Assembly (NCBI GenBank): GCA_051531935.1
Contig: JAOPTR010000016.1
Coordinates: forward strand, 186,001 to 250,000
Direction of reading: 5' to 3'
DNA from: OCS116 sp051531935
GTDB lineage: Bacteria > Pseudomonadota > Alphaproteobacteria > Rhizobiales > OSC116
DNA: 64,000 nucleotides
A program made the translations under genes and the position numbers. The stretch's first letter is position 1. Every line of letters begins with the position of its first letter. A model generated the notes under the pieces. The model was not told the origin of the DNA, made no database searches, and worked only from the letters and a program-made list of their open reading frames with translations. Shown in pieces: positions 34,715 through 44,182 of this stretch.

Positions 34715-36031
34715 TTAGAGTGATTGACCCATTAGTGTTGTGGGCAACCAAGTGGCTATGTTGGGAAATAGACATAATAAAAATATGGCAATGAACATGC
34801 AGGCAACATATGGCAGCGAACCCAAAAGAATGGTTTTTAGCGATATGCTTGGTGCGATGCCGTTAATGACATATAGATTCAAACCAACAGGTGGTGAAAT
34901 AAGGCCAATCTCCATATTGATGGTCAAGACCACCGCGAACCAAATTGGGTCGAACCCCGCAGCAACAATGATGGGGAGCAAAATAGGTGCTGTCATTAAG
35001 ATGACCGCAACTGGTGGTAAGAAAAACCCCGCGATCAGCAAGAAAATATTAACAGCAATCATTAAAACCCAACGGTTTACATCTAGCGTACCAATCCATT
35101 CTGCAATCGACTGGGTGATAGACAGGCTAGACAGCATGTAGGAGAAAACACCCGCGGCAGCTATGATGAATAAAATCATCACGCTTTCTTTTGTGCTGTC
35201 TTTTAGGATGAGCCAAAGATCACGCGGGTTTGTAAGTTTATAAATAACAATGGCAATGGACAAACATAACAACGCACCGACAGCCGCGGTTTCTGAAGGC
35301 GTGGCAATGCCGCCATACATGGCATATAAAACGCCAATTATAATAAGAATAAACGGAAATACTCGTGGTAAAATTTCAAATTTTTCTTTCCATGAATATG
35401 ATCTTGAACTCATGAGTGAGCTATCGCCCGAACGCCACGTTGCGTAAAGAGACCAAGCCATGAACAAAGTGACCAACATTAGGCCGGGTATAACGCCAGC
35501 CAAAAACAACCGACCAATCGAGGTTTCAGTGGCAATGCCATATACAATCATGGTAACCGACGGTGGTATCAAAATACCAAGCGTACCACCTGCAGCAATT
35601 GAACCTGTGGCTATGCCCTCCGGATAACCGCGTTTTAACATCTCTGGAATGCCCATTTTACCAATTGCAGCACAAGTCGCGGGGCTAGAACCCGATAAAG
35701 CCGCAAACAACGCACATGCACCTAAATTAGAAATTACCAATCCACCAGGAATGCGCGTAAGCCATCTTTCGAGTGCCTCATAAAGATCGGCACCTGCACG
35801 AGTTGATGAGATTGAAGCCCCCATAATGATAAACATAGGAATTGATAACAGGGCAAAACTATCAAGATGGCCAAAGAAAATTTCAGGCATGAGTTCAAGT
35901 GACCTTGCGCCATCAAAGGCAAATAAAAACCCGCCAGAAACAATCAGCAAACCAATGCCAACCGAAACACCTGAAAACAAAATGATGATTGTAGAAAGGC
36001 CAATCAACGCGCCTAATAAAAGTGGGTCCAT
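34715..36031 (-). CDS. TRAP transporter large permease (DctM-type), maleate-type operon
   Basis: This 438-residue membrane protein is the ion-coupled translocation subunit of a TRAP transporter, with about a dozen hydrophobic helices and the family signature LSGSSPATCAAIGKMGIPEM (about 115-134) and GTLGILIPPSVTMIVYG. The ATG at 36031 overlaps the small-permease stop as TAATG; the 58 extra residues from 36205 lie over that gene in another frame and were rejected. TRAP transporters import organic acids using a sodium gradient. The isomerase downstream points to maleate. Confidence 0.9.
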   Translation of the reverse strand: MDPLLLGALIGLSTIIILFSGVSVGIGLLIVSGGFLFAFDGARSLELMPEIFFGHLDSFALLSIPMFIIMGASISSTRAGADLYEALERWLTRIPGGLVISNLGACALFAALSGSSPATCAAIGKMGIPEMLKRGYPEGIATGSIAAGGTLGILIPPSVTMIVYGIATETSIGRLFLAGVIPGLMLVTLFMAWSLYATWRSGDSSLMSSRSYSWKEKFEILPRVFPFILIIIGVLYAMYGGIATPSETAAVGALLCLSIAIVIYKLTNPRDLWLILKDSTKESVMILFIIAAAGVFSYMLSSLSITQSIAEWIGTLDVNRWVLMIAVNIFLLIAGFFLPPVAVILMTAPILLPIIVAAGFDPIWFAVVLTINMEIGLISPPVGLNLYVINGIAPSISLKTILLGSLPYVACMFIAIFLLCLFPNIATWLPTTLMGQSL

Positions 36032-36582
36032 TACGACACCTCCGAACCAAATGGTGTTTCTATTTTTAAAATGAGAGCCGCAAGGTCTGCCAATAGTTGT
36101 AAGAATAACAACCCAAAACCAATTGGAAGAGATGCGTAAGGTATCCACAAACGGGCTGCCCAAATTGTATCGGATGTCCAACCTCGAGAATACGCAATAT
36201 GCCAAAACTCAAAGCCGTACCAAAGCATAACCCCGATGATGAGAATTGAAATTGATAGGGTGAAAATTGCCAAAGCGAAACGTGGGATATTAGGTAGCGC
36301 GAGTGGAATTAAATCCACACTCACATGGCCACGTTCTTTTTGAACAAAAGGAAGCCCGATGAGAGCTGCCGAAACAACCAAATAAATAATTAAATCTGTT
36401 TGCCACACCGTTGATTGGTTTAAAACTGATCGGACAAATATCATTTGGCACGTAATGCAGACGGCCGTTAAGATCATACCCGCTGCACACCAACCCGCAA
36501 ATGTCGATATGTTACCGATGGCACTTATGATATTCCCATTTGATTTGCGCCTGTTATCAGAAACGCTTGCTTGATTGTTCAT
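36031..36582 (-). CDS. TRAP transporter small permease (DctQ-type)
   Basis: This 183-residue membrane protein has four TM helices (about 22-45, 57-77, 95-117, 138-162) and the DctQ pattern of conserved Trp/Arg near the second helix. I start at the ATG at 36582, preceded by AAGAAG, because the extra 18 residues of the longer frame (36636) would run over the stem-loop downstream of dctP. It is coupled to the large-permease gene by a TAATG overlap. Confidence 0.85.
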   Translation of the reverse strand: MNNQASVSDNRRKSNGNIISAIGNISTFAGWCAAGMILTAVCITCQMIFVRSVLNQSTVWQTDLIIYLVVSAALIGLPFVQKERGHVSVDLIPLALPNIPRFALAIFTLSISILIIGVMLWYGFEFWHIAYSRGWTSDTIWAARLWIPYASLPIGFGLLFLQLLADLAALILKIETPFGSEVS

Positions 36583-36612
36583 ATTGAACTTCTTATTTTG
36601 GGTTTGAAAAAT

Positions 36613-36634
36613 GGGGCGGCATATCCGCCACCCC
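36613..36634 (-). promoter_or_regulatory. Stem-loop between dctP- and dctQ-type genes (maleate-type TRAP)
   Basis: GGGGCGG (36613-36619) pairs with CCGCC plus CC around a 5-base loop (CATAT), with one bulged A at 36630. It starts 21 bases past the binding-protein stop. No T-tract follows on the operon strand. Confidence 0.7.
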
Positions 36635-36655
36635 ACAAGGACTCGCTTGCATCAA

Positions 36656-37645
36656 CTATTCAACAGCCAAGGCCATATCTAGCAACGCTTGGCCTTCTGG
36701 CACATCATTTACAAAATTCTTGTATGATGTTTCTTGAGCAAGTGCTTGCCATGCAGCGAAATCTTCGGCTGTCATAGTTGCAATTTCAACGCCCGCCTGT
36801 TCAAAAATTTCCACCGATTTAGCATCTTGCTTTTTCGCTTCTGCTAAATAAAACGCCTCAGCTTTTTCAGAAGCTTCTAGTAATGCCGTTTGTTGCTCTG
36901 GTGTTAACCCTTCAAAAGTCGATTTATTCATCAATAATGGCTGATATAAGAACCATAATGCGATGTCAGCAGCGGGAGTATAGCATTTCACCTGTTCAAA
37001 AATTCTGTAAGAAACAAATGATGCAGAAGATGTATTTGCAGCATCCAACACACCTGTTTGCATGGCACTATAAATTTCCGATGATGACATTGAAGCGATT
37101 GAAGCGCCCGCACCTGCTAACATTTGATCGAATGACTTACCCGCCGCTCGTGTTTGTAAGCCAACAACATCCGATGGTTTGGTAATGCACTTATCTTTAC
37201 CTACAAATCCACCTGCTAGGTATCCGTTGACCAACACCATCACATCGTCATCTGCCATTTTTGCTTGTAAAGCTTGCATGAATGGCGATTTACTTAAACG
37301 TGCTGCATGATCATGGTTTTTAACCAAGCCTGGCATTAGTGTCAGGTTAAACGTTGGCTGTTGTCCACCCGCGTAGCTAAGCGGAAAAATTGTCATGTCC
37401 AGTTGGCCACGGCTCAAAGGTTTATATTGTTCCCGTGGTTTAAAAAGTGACTTCGATCCAAATATCTTAATTTCTAAATCTACATTGGCTGCCGAAACTT
37501 CATCTGCAACCAATTGCGCAACTTGATGACGCACGTCTTTATTTGACCATTGATGCGACAAGCGCAATTCGGTCGCTTGTGCCACGCCTGTTGTTAATAA
37601 TAATGCAGCCAATGTAGATTTTGCTAGTGTTGTTATGTTTTTCAT
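36656..37645 (-). CDS. TRAP transporter periplasmic binding protein (DctP-type), maleate-type operon
   Basis: This 329-residue secreted protein binds the organic-acid substrate of the TRAP system. A signal peptide ends at about Ala24 (VAQA), followed by the family start ELRLSHQWS, and the conserved VVGLQTRAAGKSFDQMLAGAGA segment near 165 holds the Arg that normally pairs with a carboxylate. It is the first gene of the operon (dctP, dctQ, dctM, isomerase), divergent from a GntR/FCD regulator. With the isomerase at the end of the operon, a C4 cis-dicarboxylate is the most likely ligand. Confidence 0.9.
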   Translation of the reverse strand: MKNITTLAKSTLAALLLTTGVAQATELRLSHQWSNKDVRHQVAQLVADEVSAANVDLEIKIFGSKSLFKPREQYKPLSRGQLDMTIFPLSYAGGQQPTFNLTLMPGLVKNHDHAARLSKSPFMQALQAKMADDDVMVLVNGYLAGGFVGKDKCITKPSDVVGLQTRAAGKSFDQMLAGAGASIASMSSSEIYSAMQTGVLDAANTSSASFVSYRIFEQVKCYTPAADIALWFLYQPLLMNKSTFEGLTPEQQTALLEASEKAEAFYLAEAKKQDAKSVEIFEQAGVEIATMTAEDFAAWQALAQETSYKNFVNDVPEGQALLDMALAVE

Positions 37646-37665
37646 AATGGTTCCTCCCGTTTATG

Positions 37666-37695
37666 TGGATACTGTTATAAACTTATATGTATCCA
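37666..37695. promoter_or_regulatory. Inverted repeat TGGATAC/GTATCCA, probable GntR operator
   Basis: TGGATAC (37666-37672) and GTATCCA (37689-37695) form a perfect 7-bp dyad with a 16-base spacer in the space between the divergent dctP and GntR genes. A dimeric FCD-type GntR protein is the obvious candidate ligand. Its position also argues that the GntR reading frame starts later, at 37784. Confidence 0.6.
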
Positions 37696-37783
37696 GATGG
37701 CAACAGTAAAAATAAATAAATTTGGATATTGCATACTTAACCACGCCAATGCTATAATTAATGAAACAAATCAATGGACTAAA

Positions 37784-38440
37784 ATGGCACGCACATCGGA
37801 TAAATTAATTTCAGAAATCAGAAAAGACATATCATCTGGTGTTCTAAAACCTGGCGACCAGCTGGAAGAAGCCGCCTTGGCGCAAAGATTTGGTGTTTCG
37901 CGCACTCCGATTCGCGAAGCCATACGCGCCATGGTAGATTGCGGGCTTTTGGAAACACGGTCTCGCAAAGGCGCCATTGTACGGATATTAAGCGCAAAGG
38001 AATTGTTGGATTTATTTGAGGTCGCTGCAGAACTGGAAGGCATGGCATGTAGGCTAGCTGCAGCGTCACTTACTGAAACTGGCGTCGCATCAATTCAATC
38101 TGCACTAAACCAATGCAAAAAATCTGCGGAGCAAAATAACAGTGAAGAGTATGCCAAAGCCAATTTGGAATTTCACAAGACTATACATGATGCGAGTGGC
38201 AACCAAAAACTTGTGGAACAGCTGCAAGAAATGCAAGTTGTTATAAATTCCTACCGAGCCATGCCCTACAAAATCCGCGGACGGTTGCAAAAATCAACCG
38301 AGGAGCATGCCGCAATTTGCGCTGCAATTCTATCTGGCGATGGCGCCAAGGCTTGCGATATGATGCGAGATCATATGATGCTACAAGGCAAACGCCTGCC
38401 CTCTATCATCGCAACATTAGAACAGCAGAATTTCAAATAG
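37784..38440 (+). CDS. GntR-family regulator, FadR/FCD type
   Basis: This 219-residue regulator has an N-terminal winged helix (about 5-70; LKPGDQLEEAALAQRFGVSRTPIREAI) and a C-terminal all-helical FCD effector domain whose Asp and His residues usually hold a metal and a carboxylate ligand (HKTIHDASGN, HMMLQG). The ATG at 37784 gives the usual FCD length; an earlier in-frame ATG at 37697 adds 29 residues but would overlap a likely operator. It is divergent from the TRAP/maleate-isomerase operon, its probable target, and convergent with the E3 gene 10 bases away. Confidence 0.88.
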   Translation: MARTSDKLISEIRKDISSGVLKPGDQLEEAALAQRFGVSRTPIREAIRAMVDCGLLETRSRKGAIVRILSAKELLDLFEVAAELEGMACRLAAASLTETGVASIQSALNQCKKSAEQNNSEEYAKANLEFHKTIHDASGNQKLVEQLQEMQVVINSYRAMPYKIRGRLQKSTEEHAAICAAILSGDGAKACDMMRDHMMLQGKRLPSIIATLEQQNFK

Positions 38441-38450
38441 ATCATAGTCT

Positions 38451-39893
38451 TTAGATATGAATGGCATGTCCTAATGCTTTTAGAGCGCTTTCCATAAATG
38501 CTTCACCCAAGGTTGGGTGGGCGTGAATGGTGCCCGCAATGTCTTCGAGCCTTGCCGACATTTCTAGCGCCAAAGCAAATTCGCCCGCCAGTTCGCTAAT
38601 ATGCGCACCAACACCTTGAATGCCCAATATCAAATGATTATCCGCTCGTGCAATTACTCGCACAAAACCACCATCACGTCCCATTTGCTGCGACAACGCA
38701 CGGCCATTGGCAACAAAAGGAAATTTACCAATTTTAATGTCTATATTTTCATCTTTTGCCTGCTGCACTGTCATTCCAACACTAACAATTTCAGGGACAG
38801 TAAAGCAAATGGCGGCAATGGCTTTGGGCGCAAATTCTCGTTTTTGCCCTGCAATAATCTCGGCAACAGTTTCGCCCTGTGTTGTGGCTTTATGCTCTAA
38901 CATCGGCTCACCAACAATATCGCCAATTGCCCATACATTGCGCATACTGGTGCGGCACTTATTGTCAATTTTTATGAACTTACCGTCATCAGTTAAATCC
39001 ACACCCATTGATGATAAACCCCAACCAGATAAATTGGCTTGCCGCCCAACAGTGACTAAAATCTTATCAGCCAACTGGCTTATCATTTCGCCGTCATGTG
39101 TCTTAATTTCCAGCTCATTTTTATCATTTATGCCCTGCGCCAACGCATTCAGATGTATTTCGACATCATATTTTTTCAAACTTGCAAGCACTGGCCGAAC
39201 AAGCTCGCTATCAAAGTTTGGCAAAATAGCATTGCCTGCCTCAACGAATGTAATTTTACTGCCTAACTTTGCATAGGCTAAACCCAGTTCCACGCCTATA
39301 TACCCGCCCCCCACAATGATAAGTGTTTTTGGTATGTCTTGCAACGCAAGCGCCTGCGTTGAATCAATCACCTTCCCGCCAAATGGCAATGAAGGCAAAG
39401 AAGTAACTTGGGAACCCGTCGCCAAAATAACATGCTCAGCAGTGACTTCCAATTTCTTGATATTGTTCAATTCGTCCCGTGTTTCCACAATACATGCTTT
39501 AGCATTGTGAAATTCACCCCAGCCTTTAATGATGATAACCCCAGAGTGTTTCAGCAAACCTTCAACACCTTGGCTTAGTTGATTTACGACACCATCTTTC
39601 CACAATTGCGTTGCCGAATAATCAAGTTTGACTTTACCAGTTATTCCTATGCCTAGCTCAGCGATTGAATGAGATGAAGCGGTTTGCAATTCATCATACT
39701 TACCAGCAGCATGAATAAGTGCTTTTGAGGGAATACAGCCTCGAATGAGACATGTGCCACCCATTCTATCCTCTTCCACCAATATAACTTTTTTATCCAA
39801 TTGACTGGCTCTTATGGCAGCCACATAACCACCAGGTCCACCACCAACGATCAGCACATCACAAGATATTTGTTCGATATTTTCATGAGTCAT
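38451..39893 (-). CDS. lpdV: Dihydrolipoyl dehydrogenase (E3) of branched-chain 2-oxoacid dehydrogenase
   Basis: This 480-residue FAD/NAD oxidoreductase reoxidises the dihydrolipoyl group of E2 and makes NADH. The FAD motif GGGPGGYVAA is at 17-26, the redox disulfide is Cys48/Cys53 in GGTCLIRGCIPSKAL, and the C-terminal HAHPTLGE holds the catalytic His-Glu pair. It is the last gene of a four-gene cluster E1a-E1b-E2-E3, sharing one base with the E2 stop, the same order as the Pseudomonas bkdA1-bkdA2-bkdB-lpdV operon. This makes it a dedicated E3. Confidence 0.92.
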   Translation of the reverse strand: MTHENIEQISCDVLIVGGGPGGYVAAIRASQLDKKVILVEEDRMGGTCLIRGCIPSKALIHAAGKYDELQTASSHSIAELGIGITGKVKLDYSATQLWKDGVVNQLSQGVEGLLKHSGVIIIKGWGEFHNAKACIVETRDELNNIKKLEVTAEHVILATGSQVTSLPSLPFGGKVIDSTQALALQDIPKTLIIVGGGYIGVELGLAYAKLGSKITFVEAGNAILPNFDSELVRPVLASLKKYDVEIHLNALAQGINDKNELEIKTHDGEMISQLADKILVTVGRQANLSGWGLSSMGVDLTDDGKFIKIDNKCRTSMRNVWAIGDIVGEPMLEHKATTQGETVAEIIAGQKREFAPKAIAAICFTVPEIVSVGMTVQQAKDENIDIKIGKFPFVANGRALSQQMGRDGGFVRVIARADNHLILGIQGVGAHISELAGEFALALEMSARLEDIAGTIHAHPTLGEAFMESALKALGHAIHI

Positions 39894-41143
39894 TAGACAT
39901 CTCCCATAAATAAAGTGGCAGGCACTTCGAGCAGTGTTTTAATATATTGCACCATTTGTGCGCCATCATAACCATCCACAATACGATGATCGAACGAGGC
40001 AGAAATATTCATCATTTTGCGAATGACAATTTCACCATTTAATACCATGGGACGTTCAACTAATTTGTTATTGCCAATGATGCAAACTTCAGGCGCGTTG
40101 ATAATGGGCGTAGTGACAATGCCACCTAACTTACCCAAACTCGTCACGGTGATTGTAGACCCCGTCATCTCCTCTCGAGATGCGGTTAAACTTCGGGATT
40201 TGTCGGCTAACTCGCTAATTTTTGCAGCATATGCCCATATATCCATAGTTTCGGCATGTTTAATAACAGGCACCATTAGGCCGTTGGGGGTATTGGCCGC
40301 CATGCCAATATGCACTGCATCAAATTGTTTAATCATTTGGCTTTGGGCATCATAATGAGAATTACATTGCGGAAATTTCGCCACAGCTTTGACCATGGCC
40401 TGCATCATAAACGGTAGTAAAGTTAACTTTGGTTGATCTTCGTTCCGTTCGGCATTCAGTTGCCCACGCAACTTTTCCAAATCGGTTAAATCGACTTCCT
40501 CAACATAAGTGTAATGAGGGATTTTTAGTTTGGAAGTTTCCATCGCTTCGGCGATTTTACGCCGAACACCGCGCATTGGAATTTCCTTCACACCCGTTTT
40601 TATGGGTTTAAGCCCTGCATTTAGCTCAGATGAAGGCGCTTGATGGTTCACCTGCGAAATATATGTACCGCCTGAAGCCAAAAACCCATCCAAATCAGCA
40701 TGAGTTAAACGGCCAGCAGGCCCCGAACCAACAATTAAACCAAGATCAATATCGGCATCAGCAGCGCGCCTGCGTAAAGACGGAGATGCCAATGTATCAT
40801 TATTGATTTTGGTGGTTGATGGAGTTGCTTCAACTTGTATCTCAACAGCTTTTATCGGTTCTACCTGTTTAACAACAGCCGATGGAGCGATAGTCTCCTC
40901 GCCAGAAACCTCAAAACTAAACAAGGTTTCACCAACATTAACGACATCACCAACCGCGCCAGCAATTTTAATAATTTTCCCATCAACTGGCGATGGTAGC
41001 TCAACTGTGGCTTTGTCGGTCATCATTGCGATTAAAACATCATCTTCGGCAACAATTTGGCCAACTTTTACGTTTAATTCGACAATTTCGGAGGTTACAA
41101 CTCCTTCACCTAAATCTGGCAATAAAAAATCAAAAGTCGTCAT
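39893..41143 (-). CDS. bkdB: Branched-chain 2-oxoacid dehydrogenase E2 (dihydrolipoamide acyltransferase)
   Basis: This 416-residue core enzyme transfers the acyl group from lipoate to CoA. A single lipoyl domain (about 1-78) has the modified Lys44 in MTDKATVELPSP, a peripheral-subunit-binding domain follows (about 118-155; ASPSLRRRAADADID), and the catalytic domain ends with the active-site motif SFDHRIVDG (His about 386). Pro/Glu/Val-rich linkers join the domains. It starts 3 bases after E1 beta. The gene order and the Lrp regulator identify the complex as the branched-chain type. Confidence 0.92.
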   Translation of the reverse strand: MTTFDFLLPDLGEGVVTSEIVELNVKVGQIVAEDDVLIAMMTDKATVELPSPVDGKIIKIAGAVGDVVNVGETLFSFEVSGEETIAPSAVVKQVEPIKAVEIQVEATPSTTKINNDTLASPSLRRRAADADIDLGLIVGSGPAGRLTHADLDGFLASGGTYISQVNHQAPSSELNAGLKPIKTGVKEIPMRGVRRKIAEAMETSKLKIPHYTYVEEVDLTDLEKLRGQLNAERNEDQPKLTLLPFMMQAMVKAVAKFPQCNSHYDAQSQMIKQFDAVHIGMAANTPNGLMVPVIKHAETMDIWAYAAKISELADKSRSLTASREEMTGSTITVTSLGKLGGIVTTPIINAPEVCIIGNNKLVERPMVLNGEIVIRKMMNISASFDHRIVDGYDGAQMVQYIKTLLEVPATLFMGDV

Positions 41144-41146
41144 AAT

Positions 41147-42160
41147 TTAAGCCTCCATAATGCGGGTAATGGCGTTTGAAATGCGTTTTGGCCCTGGAAA
41201 ATACTCCCATTCAAAAGCATGCGGATAAGGAATGTCCCACCCAGCAACTCTTTCAATAGGTGCATGTAATTTCCAAAAACAATTTTCTTGCACCACAGAT
41301 AATATCTCAGCACCAAACCCACCTGTTTTGGTAGCTTCATGCGCCACTAAACAACGTCCCGTTTTATTAACGCTGTTAATAATGGCATCATAATCTATGG
41401 GAGCAAGGCTGCGTAAATCTATAATCTCAGCATCGACACCTGTCATTTTCACCGCTGTTTCAACAACATGCACCATCGTGCCATAGGTGATAATTGTTAA
41501 CTCCTCACCTGCGCGGGTGATGCCGGCTTGACCAAATGGTATCGAATAATATCCTTCAGGCACTTCGCCTTTTTGGTGGCTATCCCAACCGACTGATGGC
41601 TTATCTGGTTCACCATAAAACGGACCATTATATAAACGTTTTGGCTCAAAGAATATCACAGGGTCATTACTTTCAATGGCGCTGATTAACAAGCCTTTCG
41701 CATCATAAGGGTTTGATGGCATGATGACATTGATACCCGTAACATGAGTGAAAATCCCTTCGGGACTTTGGCTATGGGTTTGCCCACCCCGAATACCGCC
41801 ACCACAAGGTGTTCTCACGGTAATATTGGTTGAATACTCGCCACCACTTCGGTAACGAAGCTTCGCCGCCTCCGATGCTATTTGGTCAAAAGCAGGGTAT
41901 ATATAGTCAGCAAATTGTATTTCAGCAATGGGTCTTAAACCGTTTATAGACATGCCAATGGCAGCAGCAACAATGCCATTTTCTGAAATTGGTGTATCAA
42001 ACACTCTGTTGGTGCCAAATTCAGCTTGCAAGCCTTCAGTGGCTCTAAAAACACCCCCAAAATAGCCAATATCTTCACCTAAAATAACCACTTTATCATC
42101 CCGCTCTAACATGGTTTTTTGTGCGGATAAAATGGCTTCTAACATATTCATCTGTGCCAT
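41147..42160 (-). CDS. bkdA2: Branched-chain 2-oxoacid dehydrogenase E1 subunit beta
   Basis: This 337-residue thiamine-diphosphate enzyme subunit, with E1 alpha, decarboxylates the 2-oxo acids of valine, leucine and isoleucine. Typical blocks are VILGEDIGYFGGVFRATEGL near 26-45 and the HSQSPEGIFTHVTG loop (PDH E1b type). It lies 2 bases after E1 alpha and 3 before E2. Pyruvate dehydrogenase E1 beta is the alternative family member, but subunit order and context favour the branched-chain enzyme. Confidence 0.9.
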   Translation of the reverse strand: MAQMNMLEAILSAQKTMLERDDKVVILGEDIGYFGGVFRATEGLQAEFGTNRVFDTPISENGIVAAAIGMSINGLRPIAEIQFADYIYPAFDQIASEAAKLRYRSGGEYSTNITVRTPCGGGIRGGQTHSQSPEGIFTHVTGINVIMPSNPYDAKGLLISAIESNDPVIFFEPKRLYNGPFYGEPDKPSVGWDSHQKGEVPEGYYSIPFGQAGITRAGEELTIITYGTMVHVVETAVKMTGVDAEIIDLRSLAPIDYDAIINSVNKTGRCLVAHEATKTGGFGAEILSVVQENCFWKLHAPIERVAGWDIPYPHAFEWEYFPGPKRISNAITRIMEA

Positions 42161-42162
42161 GA

Positions 42163-43419
42163 TTATAGCCCCATTTCTTGACGTTGCTTACGCAGGTTTA
42201 ACGGCATGTCTTCATATACATCTTCAAACATTGTAGTAACGTCTGGTCGGTCGCCTGTTTTTAGCGTTCCGTAACTTTCAGCATCTTTATAATGCGTTTT
42301 CAATTGAACCTTAATTTCTTCGGTCAATATATTATGCTGTTCTTCTGACCATAGATTTATGTTAATTAGGTGGGCTTTTAATCGCTCAATGGGGTCGCCT
42401 AATGGCCATAAATCTTCCTCGTTTTTCGGACGATATGCCGACGGGTCATCAGATGTTGAATGCGGAGCCACACGGTAGGTGAAATATTCAATAACCGTTG
42501 CGCCTAAACCAGCTCGCGCGCGCTCAGACGCCCATTTTGTTGCCGCATAAACCGCTAAAAAATCATTGCCGTCCACACGCAAGCTAGGCAAACCAAAGCC
42601 AATACCTCTGGCAGCAAAAGTGGTTTTTTCACCCCCTGCAATCACCTGATTGGACGAAATCGCCCACTGGTTATTGGTGATATTTAAAATAACAGGCGGG
42701 CTGTAAGTGGCGGCAAAATTAAGAGCCGATTGAAAATCCAATTCCGCAGTACTACCATCTCCCACAAAACTAGTTGCCAATCGTTTACCGCCTTGTTGTG
42801 CTTCGGCCATAGCCCAACCAACCGCTTGGCTATATTGAGTTGCCAAATTCCCCGAAATGGAGAAAAAATTACCCTTCTTCCACGAATACATAATGGGCAA
42901 TTGTCGGCCTTTGCAATTATCTCTCGCGTTCGAAAGACATTGACACATCATGTCAACAAGGTTGCAACCACGCGCAATTAAAATGCCTTGATTCCGATAA
43001 GATGGAAAAACCATATCCTCAAATTCAAGAGCGGCAGAATGAGCCACACTGATGGCTTCCTCACCCGTAGATTTCATATAAAAAGATATTTTACCAACAC
43101 GGTGCATTGTCTGCATTCGGTCATCAAACATACGCGTTAGCAACATGTCTTTAAGGCCTTTTAATAAAACATCTGGCGCAATCTTATCATTCCAGTTTCC
43201 ACGCGCATTGCCTTCATCATCCAAAACCCGAATGAGGCCATATGCCAAATCTCTCATGTCGTGCGGGCTGCAATCAACCGCAGGGCGGTTTGCATCCTCA
43301 ACAGCAGGAATGTGCAAATGCGAAAAATCATTAAACTCATGGGGGCGCGCTTTTGGTTGCGGCACATGAAGCCCGTTTACAGAATATCCATAACTAGATT
43401 TATCTTGATTTTTGGCCAT
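42163..43419 (-). CDS. bkdA1: Branched-chain 2-oxoacid dehydrogenase E1 subunit alpha
   Basis: This 418-residue thiamine-diphosphate-binding subunit has the cofactor signature GDGSTAELDFQSALNFAATY (about 213-232), with NNQWAIS completing it, and the phosphorylation-loop region YRVAPHSTSDDPSAYRPKNE as in BCKDH alpha chains. The N-terminal part (about 1-60) is the usual leader of the bacterial BkdA1 type. It is first in the operon, transcribed away from the Lrp regulator across about 140 bases, as in Pseudomonas bkdR-bkdA1. Confidence 0.92.
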   Translation of the reverse strand: MAKNQDKSSYGYSVNGLHVPQPKARPHEFNDFSHLHIPAVEDANRPAVDCSPHDMRDLAYGLIRVLDDEGNARGNWNDKIAPDVLLKGLKDMLLTRMFDDRMQTMHRVGKISFYMKSTGEEAISVAHSAALEFEDMVFPSYRNQGILIARGCNLVDMMCQCLSNARDNCKGRQLPIMYSWKKGNFFSISGNLATQYSQAVGWAMAEAQQGGKRLATSFVGDGSTAELDFQSALNFAATYSPPVILNITNNQWAISSNQVIAGGEKTTFAARGIGFGLPSLRVDGNDFLAVYAATKWASERARAGLGATVIEYFTYRVAPHSTSDDPSAYRPKNEEDLWPLGDPIERLKAHLININLWSEEQHNILTEEIKVQLKTHYKDAESYGTLKTGDRPDVTTMFEDVYEDMPLNLRKQRQEMGL

Positions 43420-43560
43420 AACAATCCCTCCCGATTACTAGGTTTATTCATGTAATAAATTTACAAGAGTGACGTAGAATTTGCTTCCCTTTATTGATAT
43501 CATCCGATAATGTTTTGGTAAATAATCTCAATATTCACCACATAATTGGTTTTTATTCCC

Positions 43561-44037
43561 ATGATTGACAAATTTGATAAGAAAATTCTCGAAATTTTAC
43601 AAGATGATGCAATGCTGCCCATTACTGAAATTGCTGACAAAGTTGGCATGTCAAAATCAGTTTGCTGGCGTCGCATCAATAGCCTGACCGAAAAAGGAAT
43701 TATAAGAAGTAAGGTTGCCCTATTAAATGCCGAGCTGTTAGGGCTTAAGGTCGTGGTATTCGCCAATGTTAAATTGGCTCGAAAAGGCAGACATGAGCTA
43801 GAAGGATTTATGAAAGAAATTCAAAAACATACAGAAGTAACTGAATGTTACACCATGATGGGCGGCGTTGATTTTCTGTTAAAAATTGTTGTCAAAAATG
43901 TTAAACAATTTGAAGATTTTTATTGGGATATATTAATGCAAATGGACGGGGTTTTGGAAACCTCATCCACAATTGCCATGACAGAAGTTAAACTCACAAC
44001 CAAGCTTCCTTTAGATTCAATCGAAATTGCACCATAA
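43561..44037 (+). CDS. Lrp/AsnC-family regulator (BkdR-like)
   Basis: This 158-residue regulator has an N-terminal helix-turn-helix (about 18-42; ITEIADKVGMSKSVCWRRIN) and a C-terminal RAM ligand/oligomerisation domain. I use the ATG at 43561 (MIDKFDKKILEIL) since the earlier in-frame start is a TTG. It is divergent from the branched-chain 2-oxoacid dehydrogenase operon, the position of bkdR in pseudomonads, so activation by branched-chain amino acids is likely. Confidence in family is high; the BkdR role rests on context. Confidence 0.9.
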   Translation: MIDKFDKKILEILQDDAMLPITEIADKVGMSKSVCWRRINSLTEKGIIRSKVALLNAELLGLKVVVFANVKLARKGRHELEGFMKEIQKHTEVTECYTMMGGVDFLLKIVVKNVKQFEDFYWDILMQMDGVLETSSTIAMTEVKLTTKLPLDSIEIAP

Positions 44038-44182
44038 TCAATCAAATACGATTACATTAGCCGTTGCAATTTTCATATATTTTATTGGGAACAGAATTTC
44101 CACAAACAGAGATATATAGAAAACAAATACCATAGTGGCTAGAAATATAAACTGGTCATATTCAAGATGAAAATCAAACCTT

